Notes: generated by a model not told the origin, from the sequence alone. 64,000 bases of DNA from Desulfobulbaceae bacterium DB1 (GCA_001914235.1 MQUF01000002.1:1-64000); one strand, 5' to 3'. Positions 35,707 through 44,612 are shown, numbered from the stretch's first letter. Program-made: numbers and translations.

Positions 35707-36774
35707 CTAGTCAGCCCCAAACATGACACCGATTTCCGGCCATTTCTCCGAAGGTATTTCCATGGCCAGTTTCAGTGCGCCGGCGCTGCCGACAAATTCC
35801 GGGTCATCCACGCAGGTAACAATCACCTCGCCGTAATCCCGCATCTGCCGGGCAATCATCCGGTCAAGCCCGCGAATGCGCGATCCGCCTCCGGCCAGAA
35901 TGATGTTGCGCAGGGCTTCTTCCTGATCTTCCGGGTCAAACTTCATTACCAGGGTTTCAAGTTGTTCGACGATATCGGGCACGATGCTTTCACAAACTGC
36001 GCGAAGTTCTTCGGTTACATCAAACTCCACCGGCTTGCCTTCCATGCGCAGCTTGGCGATCACCGGCTGAGGGGCTTCACCGACAAAGGCATGGGCTTCC
36101 TTGATGGCGCAGGCGACCGATTCCGTGATCTGCACCCCGGGGTAGCGCCTGGCAATGGCCGCCTCCAGACGCTCATCAATAAAATCACCACCCTTGAGAA
36201 AGGTCACCTGATCATCGGCCGAAGGGACCGTGCCCTTCATGCCGCAGATATCAACGGTTCCGGCGCCGATATCGATAACGATGCAATTGCTCAACTTGTT
36301 GAGCTGATAGGCGACCATAAACGGTTCGGAAACGACAAGCGCCACCGACATCACCTCCTTGGCGATTTCAAGCAGCAGCTCCTTGTTCATGATGGAGGCG
36401 CGGGCCGGCACACCGATGATCCCGCACACAGTCGATTCCGCTCCATGCTTGGCCAGATTGACCGCATGGCGGATCAACTCATAGGCGGCATCGTAATCAC
36501 GCTCGCTGGCCTCGCGAATGACTCCGTCAGCCAGGGGATAGCAGAGATCGAGAAAACTGCGTTTCTGCACGGCCTCCTGCCCGATAATAGGGCCGTTCCC
36601 CACCATGCGTTCACTGATCACGTCCTTGGGATAGCCAACCACGGACCGGACCATGATCCGGGCACCACGATTCGACATGATCGCTGTCCGACAGGTGCCG
36701 AGGTCGATACCCACCAGAAGCGGATTCTGCACAAGTCGATTTGTTTCCTGTATTTTTTGCTGGATTTCCATCAT
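35707..36774 (-). CDS. MamK-like bacterial actin (second copy)
   Basis: A 355-residue actin/Hsp70-fold ATPase closest in pattern to MamK, the filament protein of magnetosome chains. Signatures are phosphate-1 GIDLGTCRTA (22-31), the very MamK-like SVVGYPKDVI (44-53), GVPARASIMNKELLL (121-135), phosphate-2 DIGAGTVDICG (168-178) and the adenosine motif AGGGSRIRG (294-302). All nucleotide-contact motifs look intact, so it should polymerise with ATP. It is the third gene of an actin/coiled-coil/actin unit. MreB or DnaK are excluded by the MamK-specific blocks and the length. The function in a presumably non-magnetic organism is unknown. Confidence 0.85.
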   Translation of the reverse strand: MMEIQQKIQETNRLVQNPLLVGIDLGTCRTAIMSNRGARIMVRSVVGYPKDVISERMVGNGPIIGQEAVQKRSFLDLCYPLADGVIREASERDYDAAYELIRHAVNLAKHGAESTVCGIIGVPARASIMNKELLLEIAKEVMSVALVVSEPFMVAYQLNKLSNCIVIDIGAGTVDICGMKGTVPSADDQVTFLKGGDFIDERLEAAIARRYPGVQITESVACAIKEAHAFVGEAPQPVIAKLRMEGKPVEFDVTEELRAVCESIVPDIVEQLETLVMKFDPEDQEEALRNIILAGGGSRIRGLDRMIARQMRDYGEVIVTCVDDPEFVGSAGALKLAMEIPSEKWPEIGVMFGAD

Positions 36775-36840
36775 GAAGTCCTTGACGATTAGTTAAATAG
36801 TTGCAGAGTTGCGCCGTTGAAGAGTGACCAAATCAACCAA

Positions 36841-37323
36841 TCACCTTTCTTCATTCCGCTGCCGCATCATGTTGCGCACAACTCCCGCGGGCAGATAGTG
36901 GCTTCCCTGGACAAAAATAAGGCTTTCCTGAAAAGACTTCCGCTCCAAGGCCAGCTCGTCTACAACTGCATCAAGGGAGGTTTTCAGCTCGCCGTTTTCC
37001 CGGGTCAGTTCTTTGACCTGAATTTCCTTGTCCTCAAGTTTTGCCTCAAGGCCTGGAATAATTTTCACCTTTTCATCGGATTCCTGTCGCAGTTTCTTTT
37101 CAAGCTGCAATTCATCCCAATAACGTTTTCCCTCATCCCGCACGCTTTCCATTTTAGCTTTCAGATCGCGGATCTGATTATTGAGTGAAGTCACCTGCTC
37201 TTCAAAACCGTTTTTGGTCTGCTCACTTTCCTGCTTTTCCTTGTTCCGCAGAAAATAAGCCGCACCTCCACTGCCGACAGCAACGCCTAATACAAGAAAT
37301 AAAAACCAAATAAAAAAATCCAT
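36841..37323 (-). CDS. Membrane-anchored coiled-coil protein between the two actins
   Basis: A 160-residue protein with one N-terminal transmembrane segment (MDFFIWFLFLVLGVAVGSGG, 1-20). From ~27 to ~130 it is a long charged helix with heptad-like Leu spacing (about 34% Glu, Lys and Asp), predicted as a coiled coil. The last 30 residues (FVQGSHYLPAGVVRNMMRQ) are not coiled. It resembles no named family I can identify. Placement 15 bases after one actin gene and 67 bases before the other suggests that it tethers or caps the filaments at the inner membrane; this is inference. Confidence 0.75.
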   Translation of the reverse strand: MDFFIWFLFLVLGVAVGSGGAAYFLRNKEKQESEQTKNGFEEQVTSLNNQIRDLKAKMESVRDEGKRYWDELQLEKKLRQESDEKVKIIPGLEAKLEDKEIQVKELTRENGELKTSLDAVVDELALERKSFQESLIFVQGSHYLPAGVVRNMMRQRNEER

Positions 37324-37337
37324 AATTCACTCTATAT

Positions 37338-38372
37338 TCAGTTGAGGAAACCGACCTGTTCCCACAACTCAGGAGGCACTTCCGTTGCCATTTTTAAAGC
37401 ACCCGCACTACCGATATAATCAGAGTCATGAACGCAGGTAACCCGAACTTCGCCGTATGCCTTGAGCTGCCGTGCTATAAATTCGTCAAGGCCTTTGATT
37501 TTCGATCCCCCGCCGGCAAGATAGATATTCAGCAGGGTTTCCTGCTGATCCTCAGGATCAAAACCTCTGACAATGCCCTCGAGATGTTCGATGATATCCG
37601 GCACAATACTCTCGCAGACCATCCGCACCTCATCGGTGATATCGATCTCCACCGGTTTGCCGCCGACCCGCATGGTCACCACAACGGGTTTTTCCGCCTC
37701 ACCGACAAAGCCGTATTCTTCCTTGATGCGACGAAGAAAATTCCGGGTAACCTGCACCTCCGGATAATGCTGCTGGATGGCCGATTCGAATCTTTCATCA
37801 ATGTAATCGCCTGCTTTCAGCAACGTCACCTGATCATCCGGCGAGGGGATTGTTCCCTTCATGCCGCAGATATCAACAGTGCCCGCCCCAATATCAATGA
37901 TAATGGAATTGCTCAATTTATCGAGATAATAGGCAACCATAAACGGTTCGGACACAACAACAGCCCGGCTCAGGAGATCACGGGCAAGACGCAGCAGCAG
38001 TTCCTTGTTGATGACCGAGGCACGGGCAGGCACGCCGATTACCCCGCAGACATCTTCTCCGCTTCCCTGTTTCGCCTGTTCAACCACATGTTTCAACAAT
38101 TCATAGGCAGCATTATAATCGTTTTTACTTGCCTCGCGGATAACACCGTCTTCGAGCGGCTGATACAGGGTAAGAGCGGAATGAAACTTTAACGCCTCAT
38201 CGCCGAAAACCTGATTTTTCCCGACCAGCTTGAGGCTGATGACATCCTTGGGATAGCCGACAACGGAGCGGATGATCTGCTTGAAACCATTGTTCGTCAT
38301 GACAGCGGTTCGCGACGTACCCAGGTCGATACCAACCAGAAGACTATTTGAATTGCGGCTTGAAGGTTCCAA
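37338..38372 (-). CDS. MamK-like bacterial actin (first copy)
   Basis: The 344-residue paralogue of the actin at 35707-36774 and first gene of the operon. It keeps the same blocks: GIDLGTSRTAVM (14-25), SVVGYPKDVISLKLVG, GVPARASVINKELLL, DIGAGTVDICGMKGTIPSPDDQVTL and LAGGGSKIKG. TSRTAVM and SLKLVG are even closer to MamK (TSHTAVM, LKLLG) than in the other copy. The two proteins are clearly similar over their full length but not identical, so they probably form distinct or mixed filaments. GAGG precedes the ATG at 38372. A promoter candidate lies at 38468-38497. Confidence 0.87.
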   Translation of the reverse strand: MEPSSRNSNSLLVGIDLGTSRTAVMTNNGFKQIIRSVVGYPKDVISLKLVGKNQVFGDEALKFHSALTLYQPLEDGVIREASKNDYNAAYELLKHVVEQAKQGSGEDVCGVIGVPARASVINKELLLRLARDLLSRAVVVSEPFMVAYYLDKLSNSIIIDIGAGTVDICGMKGTIPSPDDQVTLLKAGDYIDERFESAIQQHYPEVQVTRNFLRRIKEEYGFVGEAEKPVVVTMRVGGKPVEIDITDEVRMVCESIVPDIIEHLEGIVRGFDPEDQQETLLNIYLAGGGSKIKGLDEFIARQLKAYGEVRVTCVHDSDYIGSAGALKMATEVPPELWEQVGFLN

Positions 38373-38412
38373 ACATTGTCCTCAAGTAAAAAGGGGAATA
38401 AAATTCTTTTGC

Positions 38413-38431
38413 CGGTACGTATGATGTACCG
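38413..38431 (-). promoter_or_regulatory. Inverted repeat in the actin operon leader
   Basis: CGGTAC (38413-38418) and GTACCG (38426-38431) form a six-base-pair hairpin or a two-fold site in the 5' leader, about 30 bases downstream of the expected transcription start. It could be an operator or an RNA stem. No known regulator is suggested. Confidence 0.35.
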
Positions 38432-38467
38432 TGTGAAAAGATTTTAAACAATTGCTGAAAATAAATT

Positions 38468-38497
38468 TTAATACAATGGCAGCCAAAATGATGTCAA
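38468..38497 (-). promoter_or_regulatory. Sigma-70-type promoter of the MamK-like actin operon
   Basis: On the minus strand a perfect TTGACA (38497-38492) is followed after 18 bases by TATTAA (38473-38468), in an AT-rich stretch 96 bases ahead of the first actin start. Together with the terminator at 35621-35658 it defines a three-gene unit. Prediction only. Confidence 0.6.
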
Positions 38498-38552
38498 GAC
38501 AAATAAAGGATATATGAGCATAAAACATAATGCGGACAAGCCCTTGCTTTCA

Positions 38553-40298
38553 CTATTTTCTCCGGGAATCCTTTGCGGATTTCATATTATTTTCAAGAAC
38601 TTTCCGTTGCTGCATCCTTTCTCCGGCGCCGGAGGCGACATGTATCGGCTGCAAGGTGTCACGGTCGAGTCCGCTGACATACATGGCGGTTGAGATGGTT
38701 CCCGGGGTTGGCGTAAAATCCTGGAACTGGCGGACCGACAGTCCAAGTTTTGTGATTTCCTTCATCAGCGTCGTCATGTCCGCAACGGTACAGCCCGGAT
38801 GGGAGGATATAAAATAGGGAGTCAGCATCACCTTTTTGCCCGATTCCCGCCCCACCTGACTGCACAGTGCGACAAATGCCGGCAGCACATCGCTTTTCTG
38901 TTTATGCATCAGCCGCAATACATGGGGCACGGTATGTTCAGGGGCTATTTTCATGGCCCCCGGCGTGTGATCAATCAACAATTTTTTCAACAAACGGGGA
39001 GTCTGCAGAAGCAATTCCATGCGCAGGCCGGAGGAAACAAAAACATTCTTTACCCCTTCCATCGCGCTCACCTTGTCCAGCAGGTGAAACAAAGGGGTCT
39101 CGTCCACGACCAGATGGCGGCATCCTCCATCGAAAAGACAATCATGCCGCTTGCAGTCCTTGATCCGGCAGCCAAGCCCGTACAGATTGGCGGTCGGTCC
39201 GCCGAGATCGCTTATGGTGCCGCGAAAATCATCCATCCGGACAACCCGTTTGACCTCTGCCAAGACGGATTCCCGGCTGCGGGAAGTGACAACCGGCCCC
39301 TGGTGCCTGGCAATCGCGCAGAAGGAACAGTTACCGAAACACCCCCTGACAATGGTTATGGAATGGCAAATCATCCGGTAGGCGGGAACGTCGCCGGCAG
39401 CGGGATGGGGCTTGCGGGCAAATCCAAGATTGTACAACGCATCCATTTCTTCGACTGCAAGGGGGGCGGCAGGAGGGTATTGCACCACCCACATGGCCTG
39501 TTGCTTTTGCGCCAGCACGGTGCCGGACAATGAGCGGGCACGTTTGTCGATCTCAAGCTCCGCCGTGAGAAACATCCGGCGATCCTGCAGAATTTCCGCA
39601 AAGGAGGGCAATATCAGGCGAGCATCCGGAGGGTACAGGGAAAATTCCGCCTCGGTCAAGCGCCGACATGTGCCGGCGATACCGTCAAGGCCCTTTCCAT
39701 GGTCAAGCCTTTCCGCCGCCGCAAGCACCGCCCGTTCCCCCATGCCGTAAATCAGCAGATCCGCTTTGGCGTCAGTCAAAATCGATGCCCGCAGCTTGGC
39801 CTGCTGGTAATCATAATGGACAAAACGGCGCAGTGATGCCTCAATCCCCCCCAGAACAATCGGCACCTCAGGGAAGGCACTGCGCGCAAGATTCGCATAA
39901 CGGATGGTGGCCCGGTCGGGCCGGCGCCTTTCGTTTTTACTGCGCGCGGCGCCGAAATAAGGATTTCCGCCCGGCGAATACTGATCCACATCGCGCACCT
40001 TGCCGTTGCCGGAATAATTGGCGACAATGGAATCAAGATTGCCCGCGGTTATTCCCCAGAAAAGCCGGGGTGGTCCAAACTGCTTGAAATCGTCAACCCG
40101 GTCATGGCGGGGTTGGGCCAACACGGCAACCCTGTACCCTTCGGACTCAAGCAGTCTGCCGATCAAGGCAACGCCAAAAGCAGGATGGTCCACATAGGCA
40201 TCGCCCGTTACCAGCACCACGTCCACCCGGTCCCAACCACGCAAACGCATTTCCCGCCCGGATGCCGGCAAAAACTCTTTTCCGGATTTGCCGTTCAT
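38553..40298 (-). CDS. YgiQ-family radical SAM protein (UPF0313)
   Basis: A 581-residue protein of the YgiQ family, whose reaction is unknown. The N-terminus WDRVDVVLVTGDAYVDHPAFG and the block GITAGNLDSIVANYS are family hallmarks. So is the stretch VLGGIEASLRRFVHYDYQ. The radical-SAM cluster is in GCFGNCSFCAIARHQG (CxxxCxxC). KIAPEHTVPHVLRLM and QVQDFTPTPGT-like sequence (QFQDFTPTPGTISTAMYVSG) complete the pattern. The chain is somewhat shorter than the E. coli form. No neighbour suggests a function. Confidence 0.93.
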   Translation of the reverse strand: MNGKSGKEFLPASGREMRLRGWDRVDVVLVTGDAYVDHPAFGVALIGRLLESEGYRVAVLAQPRHDRVDDFKQFGPPRLFWGITAGNLDSIVANYSGNGKVRDVDQYSPGGNPYFGAARSKNERRRPDRATIRYANLARSAFPEVPIVLGGIEASLRRFVHYDYQQAKLRASILTDAKADLLIYGMGERAVLAAAERLDHGKGLDGIAGTCRRLTEAEFSLYPPDARLILPSFAEILQDRRMFLTAELEIDKRARSLSGTVLAQKQQAMWVVQYPPAAPLAVEEMDALYNLGFARKPHPAAGDVPAYRMICHSITIVRGCFGNCSFCAIARHQGPVVTSRSRESVLAEVKRVVRMDDFRGTISDLGGPTANLYGLGCRIKDCKRHDCLFDGGCRHLVVDETPLFHLLDKVSAMEGVKNVFVSSGLRMELLLQTPRLLKKLLIDHTPGAMKIAPEHTVPHVLRLMHKQKSDVLPAFVALCSQVGRESGKKVMLTPYFISSHPGCTVADMTTLMKEITKLGLSVRQFQDFTPTPGTISTAMYVSGLDRDTLQPIHVASGAGERMQQRKVLENNMKSAKDSRRK

Positions 40299-40579
40299 AG
40301 CCCCTCACCGTTTCCGACACGAAATGTGTTTGCCGACCCGCGCCATATCAGCTTTTTCTTGCGGGACTTGCGGACACAAAAGAAAGGATCCGGAATTGTT
40401 TTTGCGGTGATTATTTTATCCATCGTCGTCAACCTGAAAGGAAAAGGAAGCCTTGATCCCGCATGCGCATGGAGATCTGCCCTTGCAATTTACCCTTTCT
40501 ATATTTACATTCACAGGGTAAGTTCTTTTTTTTTACTTCCAAAAGCATTTTTTTGCCGTGACCCCTTCCCAGAAAAAAC

Positions 40580-40831
40580 ATGGAACATAGACCTGCAATT
40601 GACTACCCCTGCCTCTGGCTCTACAAGGTTATCGGCTGCGGTGAAGAAGAGCTGCTCGCCGCAATCAGTGAGATCCTGGGGGAAACACCTTACACCCTCA
40701 GCCACTCAAATACCAGTCGTAGCGGAAAATATCTTTCCTTGAACCTGGAGGTGATGGTTTCCTCCGAAGAGGCACGAAACTCTTTTTTCGCGACCCTCCG
40801 GGAACATTCCGCCGTTAAAATGGTACTGTAA
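40580..40831 (+). CDS. DUF493/YbeD family protein
   Basis: An 83-residue protein of the UPF0250 (YbeD) family, with the pattern IDYPCLWLYKVIGCGEEEL then SRSGKYLSLNLEVMVSSEEARNSFFATLREH. The fold is a small ferredoxin-like alpha/beta sandwich; the role is unknown, though E. coli YbeD sits in the lipoate gene region. It is four bases upstream of the DUF3786 gene and probably co-transcribed. The 281 bases between it and ygiQ (40299-40579) show no gene. Confidence 0.85.
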   Translation: MEHRPAIDYPCLWLYKVIGCGEEELLAAISEILGETPYTLSHSNTSRSGKYLSLNLEVMVSSEEARNSFFATLREHSAVKMVL

Positions 40832-40835
40832 CAAT

Positions 40836-41642
40836 ATGAATCCGCTCGATATCATCCAAAGGACCCCGAAAACAAACTGCGGGGAATGCGGCTATGCCGC
40901 CTGCCTTGCCTTTGCGGCCAATGTGGCGCGCAGCGGCGAAGATCCACGCAAATGCCCTTATATCAACCTGGATGGCCTTGACCTGAATAATCGGCAAGGG
41001 ACCTCCCTCGACAAGCTGGGGGAAAAGCATGATCTTGACCTGATCCGCCGATTGCGGGAAAAAATAGCTGATGTCGATTTCGCCCGTAGAGCGTCGACTC
41101 TCGGCATTGCCCCCCCTGATCCGGCAAGTGGCGTCCTTTCCTTTACCTATCTGGGCCGTCATGTGCTGCTCGGCAAAAACACTCTCTTGATCGACGACCG
41201 GGAACCGGAAGACCCCAGAGACCAGATCCTGCTTTATAATTATATCCATTTCGGCGGCAAAACACCTGCCTCCGGCAACTGGATCGGGCTTGAGAGCCTG
41301 CCCAATTCCATTTCCAAGGTGAAAACACTGGCCACCTACTGCGAGGAACGGCTGGCGCAAATTTTTACCGGGATGCAGCGAGATGCTCTCATTGCCCTGT
41401 GTCAGCAAATCGGCGGAAAACCTGTTTCCGGGAGTTCGGCCGACGTTGCGCTGACCATCCCGGTTCTGCCCCGTCTGCCCCAGCAGCTTCTTTTCTGGGA
41501 CGAAGACCCGCAAGACGGTTTTCCCGCCAAGGTAAAAATCCTCTATGATGCCAACGTGCTCGATTACCTTGATCTCGAATCACTGGTTTTTTCCTCCGAA
41601 CGGATGGCGGACAGACTTCTTCTTTTCTCCGCCGCTCCATGA
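40836..41642 (+). CDS. DUF3786 protein with N-terminal 4Fe-4S module
   Basis: The first ~45 residues read TNCGECGYAACLAFAANVARS...RKCPYI. This is the CxxCxxxxC...C iron-sulfur module found at the N-terminus of the corrinoid/Fe-S protein large subunit and of Rnf/Fdx-type proteins. The rest (about 80-265) resembles DUF3786, with LGRHVLLGKNTLLIDDREPEDPRDQILLYNYIHFGG and a closing FPAKVKILYDANVLDYLDLESLVF. The biochemical role is unknown; such proteins are found in anaerobes. Its stop overlaps the rarA start (ATGA), so the two are translationally coupled. Confidence 0.78.
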   Translation: MNPLDIIQRTPKTNCGECGYAACLAFAANVARSGEDPRKCPYINLDGLDLNNRQGTSLDKLGEKHDLDLIRRLREKIADVDFARRASTLGIAPPDPASGVLSFTYLGRHVLLGKNTLLIDDREPEDPRDQILLYNYIHFGGKTPASGNWIGLESLPNSISKVKTLATYCEERLAQIFTGMQRDALIALCQQIGGKPVSGSSADVALTIPVLPRLPQQLLFWDEDPQDGFPAKVKILYDANVLDYLDLESLVFSSERMADRLLLFSAAP

Positions 41643-42958
41643 CAACGGCGACAACAGACAATCGACCACTGGCTGAGCGAATACGTCCCCAACAGCTCAG
41701 CGAATTTGCCGGCCAGGAGCACCTGTTGGGCGAAGGCAAAATGCTGTGGCGCCTTCTTGAGGAAAGCAGGCTGCCGTCGCTCATTCTCTGGGGGCCGCCG
41801 GGAACCGGCAAAACGACCCTGGCGCGGATTCTCGCCCGCTCCACCGAATCCGCTTTTATCTTTTTTTCCGCGGTTCTCGCCGGGGTCAAGGAAATCCGTC
41901 AGATAATCGAAGAGGCCCGGCAAAACCAGCTTGCCGGCATGTCAACCATCCTTTTTGTCGATGAAATCCACCGTTTCAACAAGGCGCAGCAGGACGCCTT
42001 TTTACCCCATGTGGAAAGCGGGCTGATTATTTTAATCGGCGCGACCACGGAAAATCCTTCCTTCCAGATCGTCGCCCCCCTTCTCTCCCGTTGCCGTGTT
42101 CTCACCCTCACGCCGCTGACCCCCGCGGATCTGCGGATTATATTCCAGCGCGCCCTGCTGGATGAAAAAAACGGCCTCGGCGGACGGAACCTTGTCTTCG
42201 ACGAACAGGCAATCGACTATCTCATCGCCATGGCGGACGGCGATGCCCGCCGCCTTTTAAACAGCATGGAAATTGCCCTTTCCCTGGCAACGGAACAAGA
42301 CAACGGCACCCGTCATGTCACTCGGGAAGCGGTCAAAGATGCCCTGCAACGCACCAGCCTGCGTTATGATGCGGACGGAGAAGAACATTACAACCTGATT
42401 TCCGCCCTGCATAAAAGCCTGCGGGACAGCGATCCTGACGGCTCCCTCTACTGGCTCGCCCGGATGCTGAAATCAGGCGAGGATCCCCTTTATATCGCCC
42501 GGCGACTCATTCGTTTCGCCTCCGAGGATGTGGGTAATGCCGACCCCCAGGCCCTGGCCGTGACCCTCAACGCCAGGGAGTCCTACCACATGCTTGGCTC
42601 CCCGGAGGGCGAACTTGCCCTGGCCCAGGCGGTCATCTATCTTTCCACCGCGCCAAAAAGCAATGCAACATACCTTGCCTACAATCTGGTCATGAAGGAT
42701 ATCGAACGGACCGGCAGTTTGCCGGTGCCGCTGCATATTCGCAACGCCCCGACCCGACTCATGAAAGAGCTTGGCTACGGCAAGGGATATCAATACGCCC
42801 ATGACTCACCTCTGGCCCTGGTTGACCAGGATCATCTGCCCGAGGAACTCTGCGGCGCCCGCTATTATGAACCGACCAACCGAGGCCATGAGGCAACCAT
42901 CAAGGACCGCTTGACCAAATGGCGGCTCATCCTTTCACAAAAAAAACCTCAAAAATAA
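41639..42958 (+). CDS. rarA: Replication-associated recombination protein A (RarA/MgsA)
   Basis: A 439-residue AAA+ ATPase that acts at stalled replication forks, related to eukaryotic WRNIP1. Walker A is GPPGTGKTTLA (about 51-61), Walker B DEIHRFNKAQQDAFLP, sensor 1 GATTENPSF and the arginine-finger region SRCRVLTL. The C-terminal tetramer domain contains SDPDGSLYWLARMLKSGEDPLYIARRLIRFASEDVGNADP. All are canonical. It is coupled to the DUF3786 gene and is followed after 11 bases by the selenoprotein gene. Confidence 0.97.
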   Translation: MTTATTDNRPLAERIRPQQLSEFAGQEHLLGEGKMLWRLLEESRLPSLILWGPPGTGKTTLARILARSTESAFIFFSAVLAGVKEIRQIIEEARQNQLAGMSTILFVDEIHRFNKAQQDAFLPHVESGLIILIGATTENPSFQIVAPLLSRCRVLTLTPLTPADLRIIFQRALLDEKNGLGGRNLVFDEQAIDYLIAMADGDARRLLNSMEIALSLATEQDNGTRHVTREAVKDALQRTSLRYDADGEEHYNLISALHKSLRDSDPDGSLYWLARMLKSGEDPLYIARRLIRFASEDVGNADPQALAVTLNARESYHMLGSPEGELALAQAVIYLSTAPKSNATYLAYNLVMKDIERTGSLPVPLHIRNAPTRLMKELGYGKGYQYAHDSPLALVDQDHLPEELCGARYYEPTNRGHEATIKDRLTKWRLILSQKKPQK

Positions 42959-42969
42959 AGGTAGCAATC

Positions 42970-44514
42970 ATGCATCTGCTTCACATCCTCATCGTGTCAC
43001 TTGTCTTCTTGTTCCTGCCCGGCGTGCTTTCTGCGGCAAACACGGAAAAGCTGACTGTTTTCTACACCAACGATGTGCATGGCGAAACCGAACCCTGCGG
43101 CTGAAAATCAAAACAGCTGGGCGGTCTGCCCAAACGGCAAACTCTTCTGCAACAGCAGGACGTCGGCAAAGACACCATGCTCCTTGTTGATGCCGGCTCC
43201 CTGCTCTTCACCGATGCAACTCTTCCCCCGGGACGTTCCGGAGAGCAGGCAAAAATCAATGCCCGGGGCATGGTGGAAGCGTATAACCGTATCAGTTATG
43301 ATGCGGTCGGCGTCTCCCATCTGGATCTGGCCGCCGGACTTGATTTTCTGCAGGAACTCCGAAAAAATTCATCTTTTTCCTGGTTGAGCGCAAACCTTGT
43401 CGATGCCGAAAACAATTCCCCCTTTCCCTCTTTTGTTGTTTTAAAAAAGGCAGGACTGCGCATCGGCATCATCGGCTTGACAGCCGGCTCCGCCACAGCT
43501 TCGGCAACGGCAGCCGGTCCGGCCGGATTTAAAACCTTACCGTGGAGCCATGTGCTGCCCGGCATTTTAGAAAAGCTGCGTCCCCAAACCGATCTCGTCA
43601 TTCTTCTTTCCAATGAAACGCCGCAGGAAAACAAAAAAATAAGCAGTCAATACAACGACATTCACCTCATCATCCAGTCAGACAAGCACGCCCGCAATAT
43701 CCCGCCGGTACTGAACGGCAATACCCTGATCTGCCAGACCGAAAAACAAGGCAAATATCTCGGCAAGCTGGAAATAAACTGGAATGCGTCAAAAAAATGG
43801 GAAGACAAGTCTTTTGATGAAGCCGTTTTAAAAAGACAGGAGCTTGACCGCTTGTCCTGGCAGCTCTCGCGAATCGAAAAACAAGGCGATCCGGAACAGT
43901 TGTACAAAAACAAACCGGAAGCCCTGAATGCCTACCGCACGTTATCCGAACGGATGATGAACCTGGAAAAGGAAATCCGCCTGGCTGAGGAAAAAAGAAA
44001 GGGAAATAATGATCCGGCAACGTATGAAAACCGTTTCCTTGAAATTGCAACAAGCCTGGCCGATGATCCTGAAATTGCCGAAATAACCATGGCAACCAAA
44101 AAGAAGATCAATGCCCTGGGCAGGATTGCCGGTGATCAACAGGGACTTCCCGGATATACCGGCAGCCAGGCATGCTTTCAATGTCATGGTGACATAGGTG
44201 CTTCATGGCAAAAAAGCCGGCATGGGCGGGCCTATCAGACCCTTGCCGACAAAGACCAGCAGTTCAACACGAGCTGCCTCCCCTGTCATGTTACGGGAAT
44301 TTCCATGAAAGAAAAGACGTTGAGTCTGGCGCTGCCCGACACTCTCCGCAATGTGGGCTGCGAGTCCTGTCATGGACCGGGACTGCTGCACGGCACAGAT
44401 CCCGCAAAATGGAAACTGACCGGTCATCCGCGCGAAAACATCTGCCTGCAGTGCCATATCGCTGAGCACGACGACTCATTTGATTATGAGAAAGACAGCA
44501 AACTGATCCATTAA
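42970..44514 (+). CDS. Putative selenoprotein: 5'-nucleotidase-like N-domain fused to tetraheme cytochrome c554-like domain (UGA = Sec45)
   Basis: The frame is continuous over 514 codons except for one TGA at 43102-43104, which falls in YTNDVHGETEPCG-U-KSKQLGGL. Related exported proteins, as I recall them, carry EPCGC-x(4)-LGGL here, so UGA replaces the second Cys. A SECIS-like hairpin follows at once. Residues 1-23 form a signal peptide. The N-terminal region (about 28-330) resembles the metallophosphatase/5'-nucleotidase fold (TNDVHG, then VDAGSLLF, VGVSHLDLAAG and SANLVDAE). Several metal ligands look altered, so nucleotidase activity is doubtful. A charged helix follows (about 300-360), then four CxxCH heme sites at 402, 436, 464 and 492, like cytochrome c554. 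The protein should be periplasmic. It is 11 bases after rarA and ends at a strong terminator. Confidence 0.8.
43102..43132 (+). promoter_or_regulatory. Bacterial SECIS element for UGA recoding
   Basis: Counting U of UGA (43102) as 1, a U stands at 17 (43118). It is followed by a GGGC/GCCC stem (43119-43122 with 43128-43131) closing the loop GGUCU (43123-43127), in which G and U are at 23 and 24. In E. coli fdhF, the bulged U17 and loop G23-U24 that SelB contacts have the same numbering, and the loop sequence GGUCU is the same. This coincidence of sequence and spacing is strong evidence for recoding rather than a chance stop. Confidence 0.8.
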
Positions 44515-44542
44515 CAACACACGGTTGCAACCAACCACCCAT

Positions 44543-44584
44543 AAAAAAAGTCCCGTTTCTCCTGGGAGGAACGGGACTTTTTTT
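44543..44584. terminator. Bidirectional Rho-independent terminator
   Basis: AGTCCCGTT and AACGGGACT pair around an 11-base loop, flanked by seven A on one side and seven T on the other. It therefore serves both the selenoprotein gene (+) and ppaC (-), which converge here. Confidence 0.92.
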
Positions 44585-44612
44585 ATGAATACAGCTTAAC
44601 AGCGTAAAGGAA

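Noticed and set aside
35530-36792. Plus-strand frame of about 420 codons
   Set aside because: It is antisense to the MamK-like actin at 35707-36774 and crosses the terminator at 35621-35658; composition is that of a reversed coding strand.
43102-43104. Reading the TGA as a nonsense mutation that makes the gene a pseudogene
   Set aside because: The codon is at a Cys position, the rest of the gene has no frameshift or further stop, and a SECIS-like hairpin with the right spacing follows. A sequencing error remains possible but would not create the hairpin.
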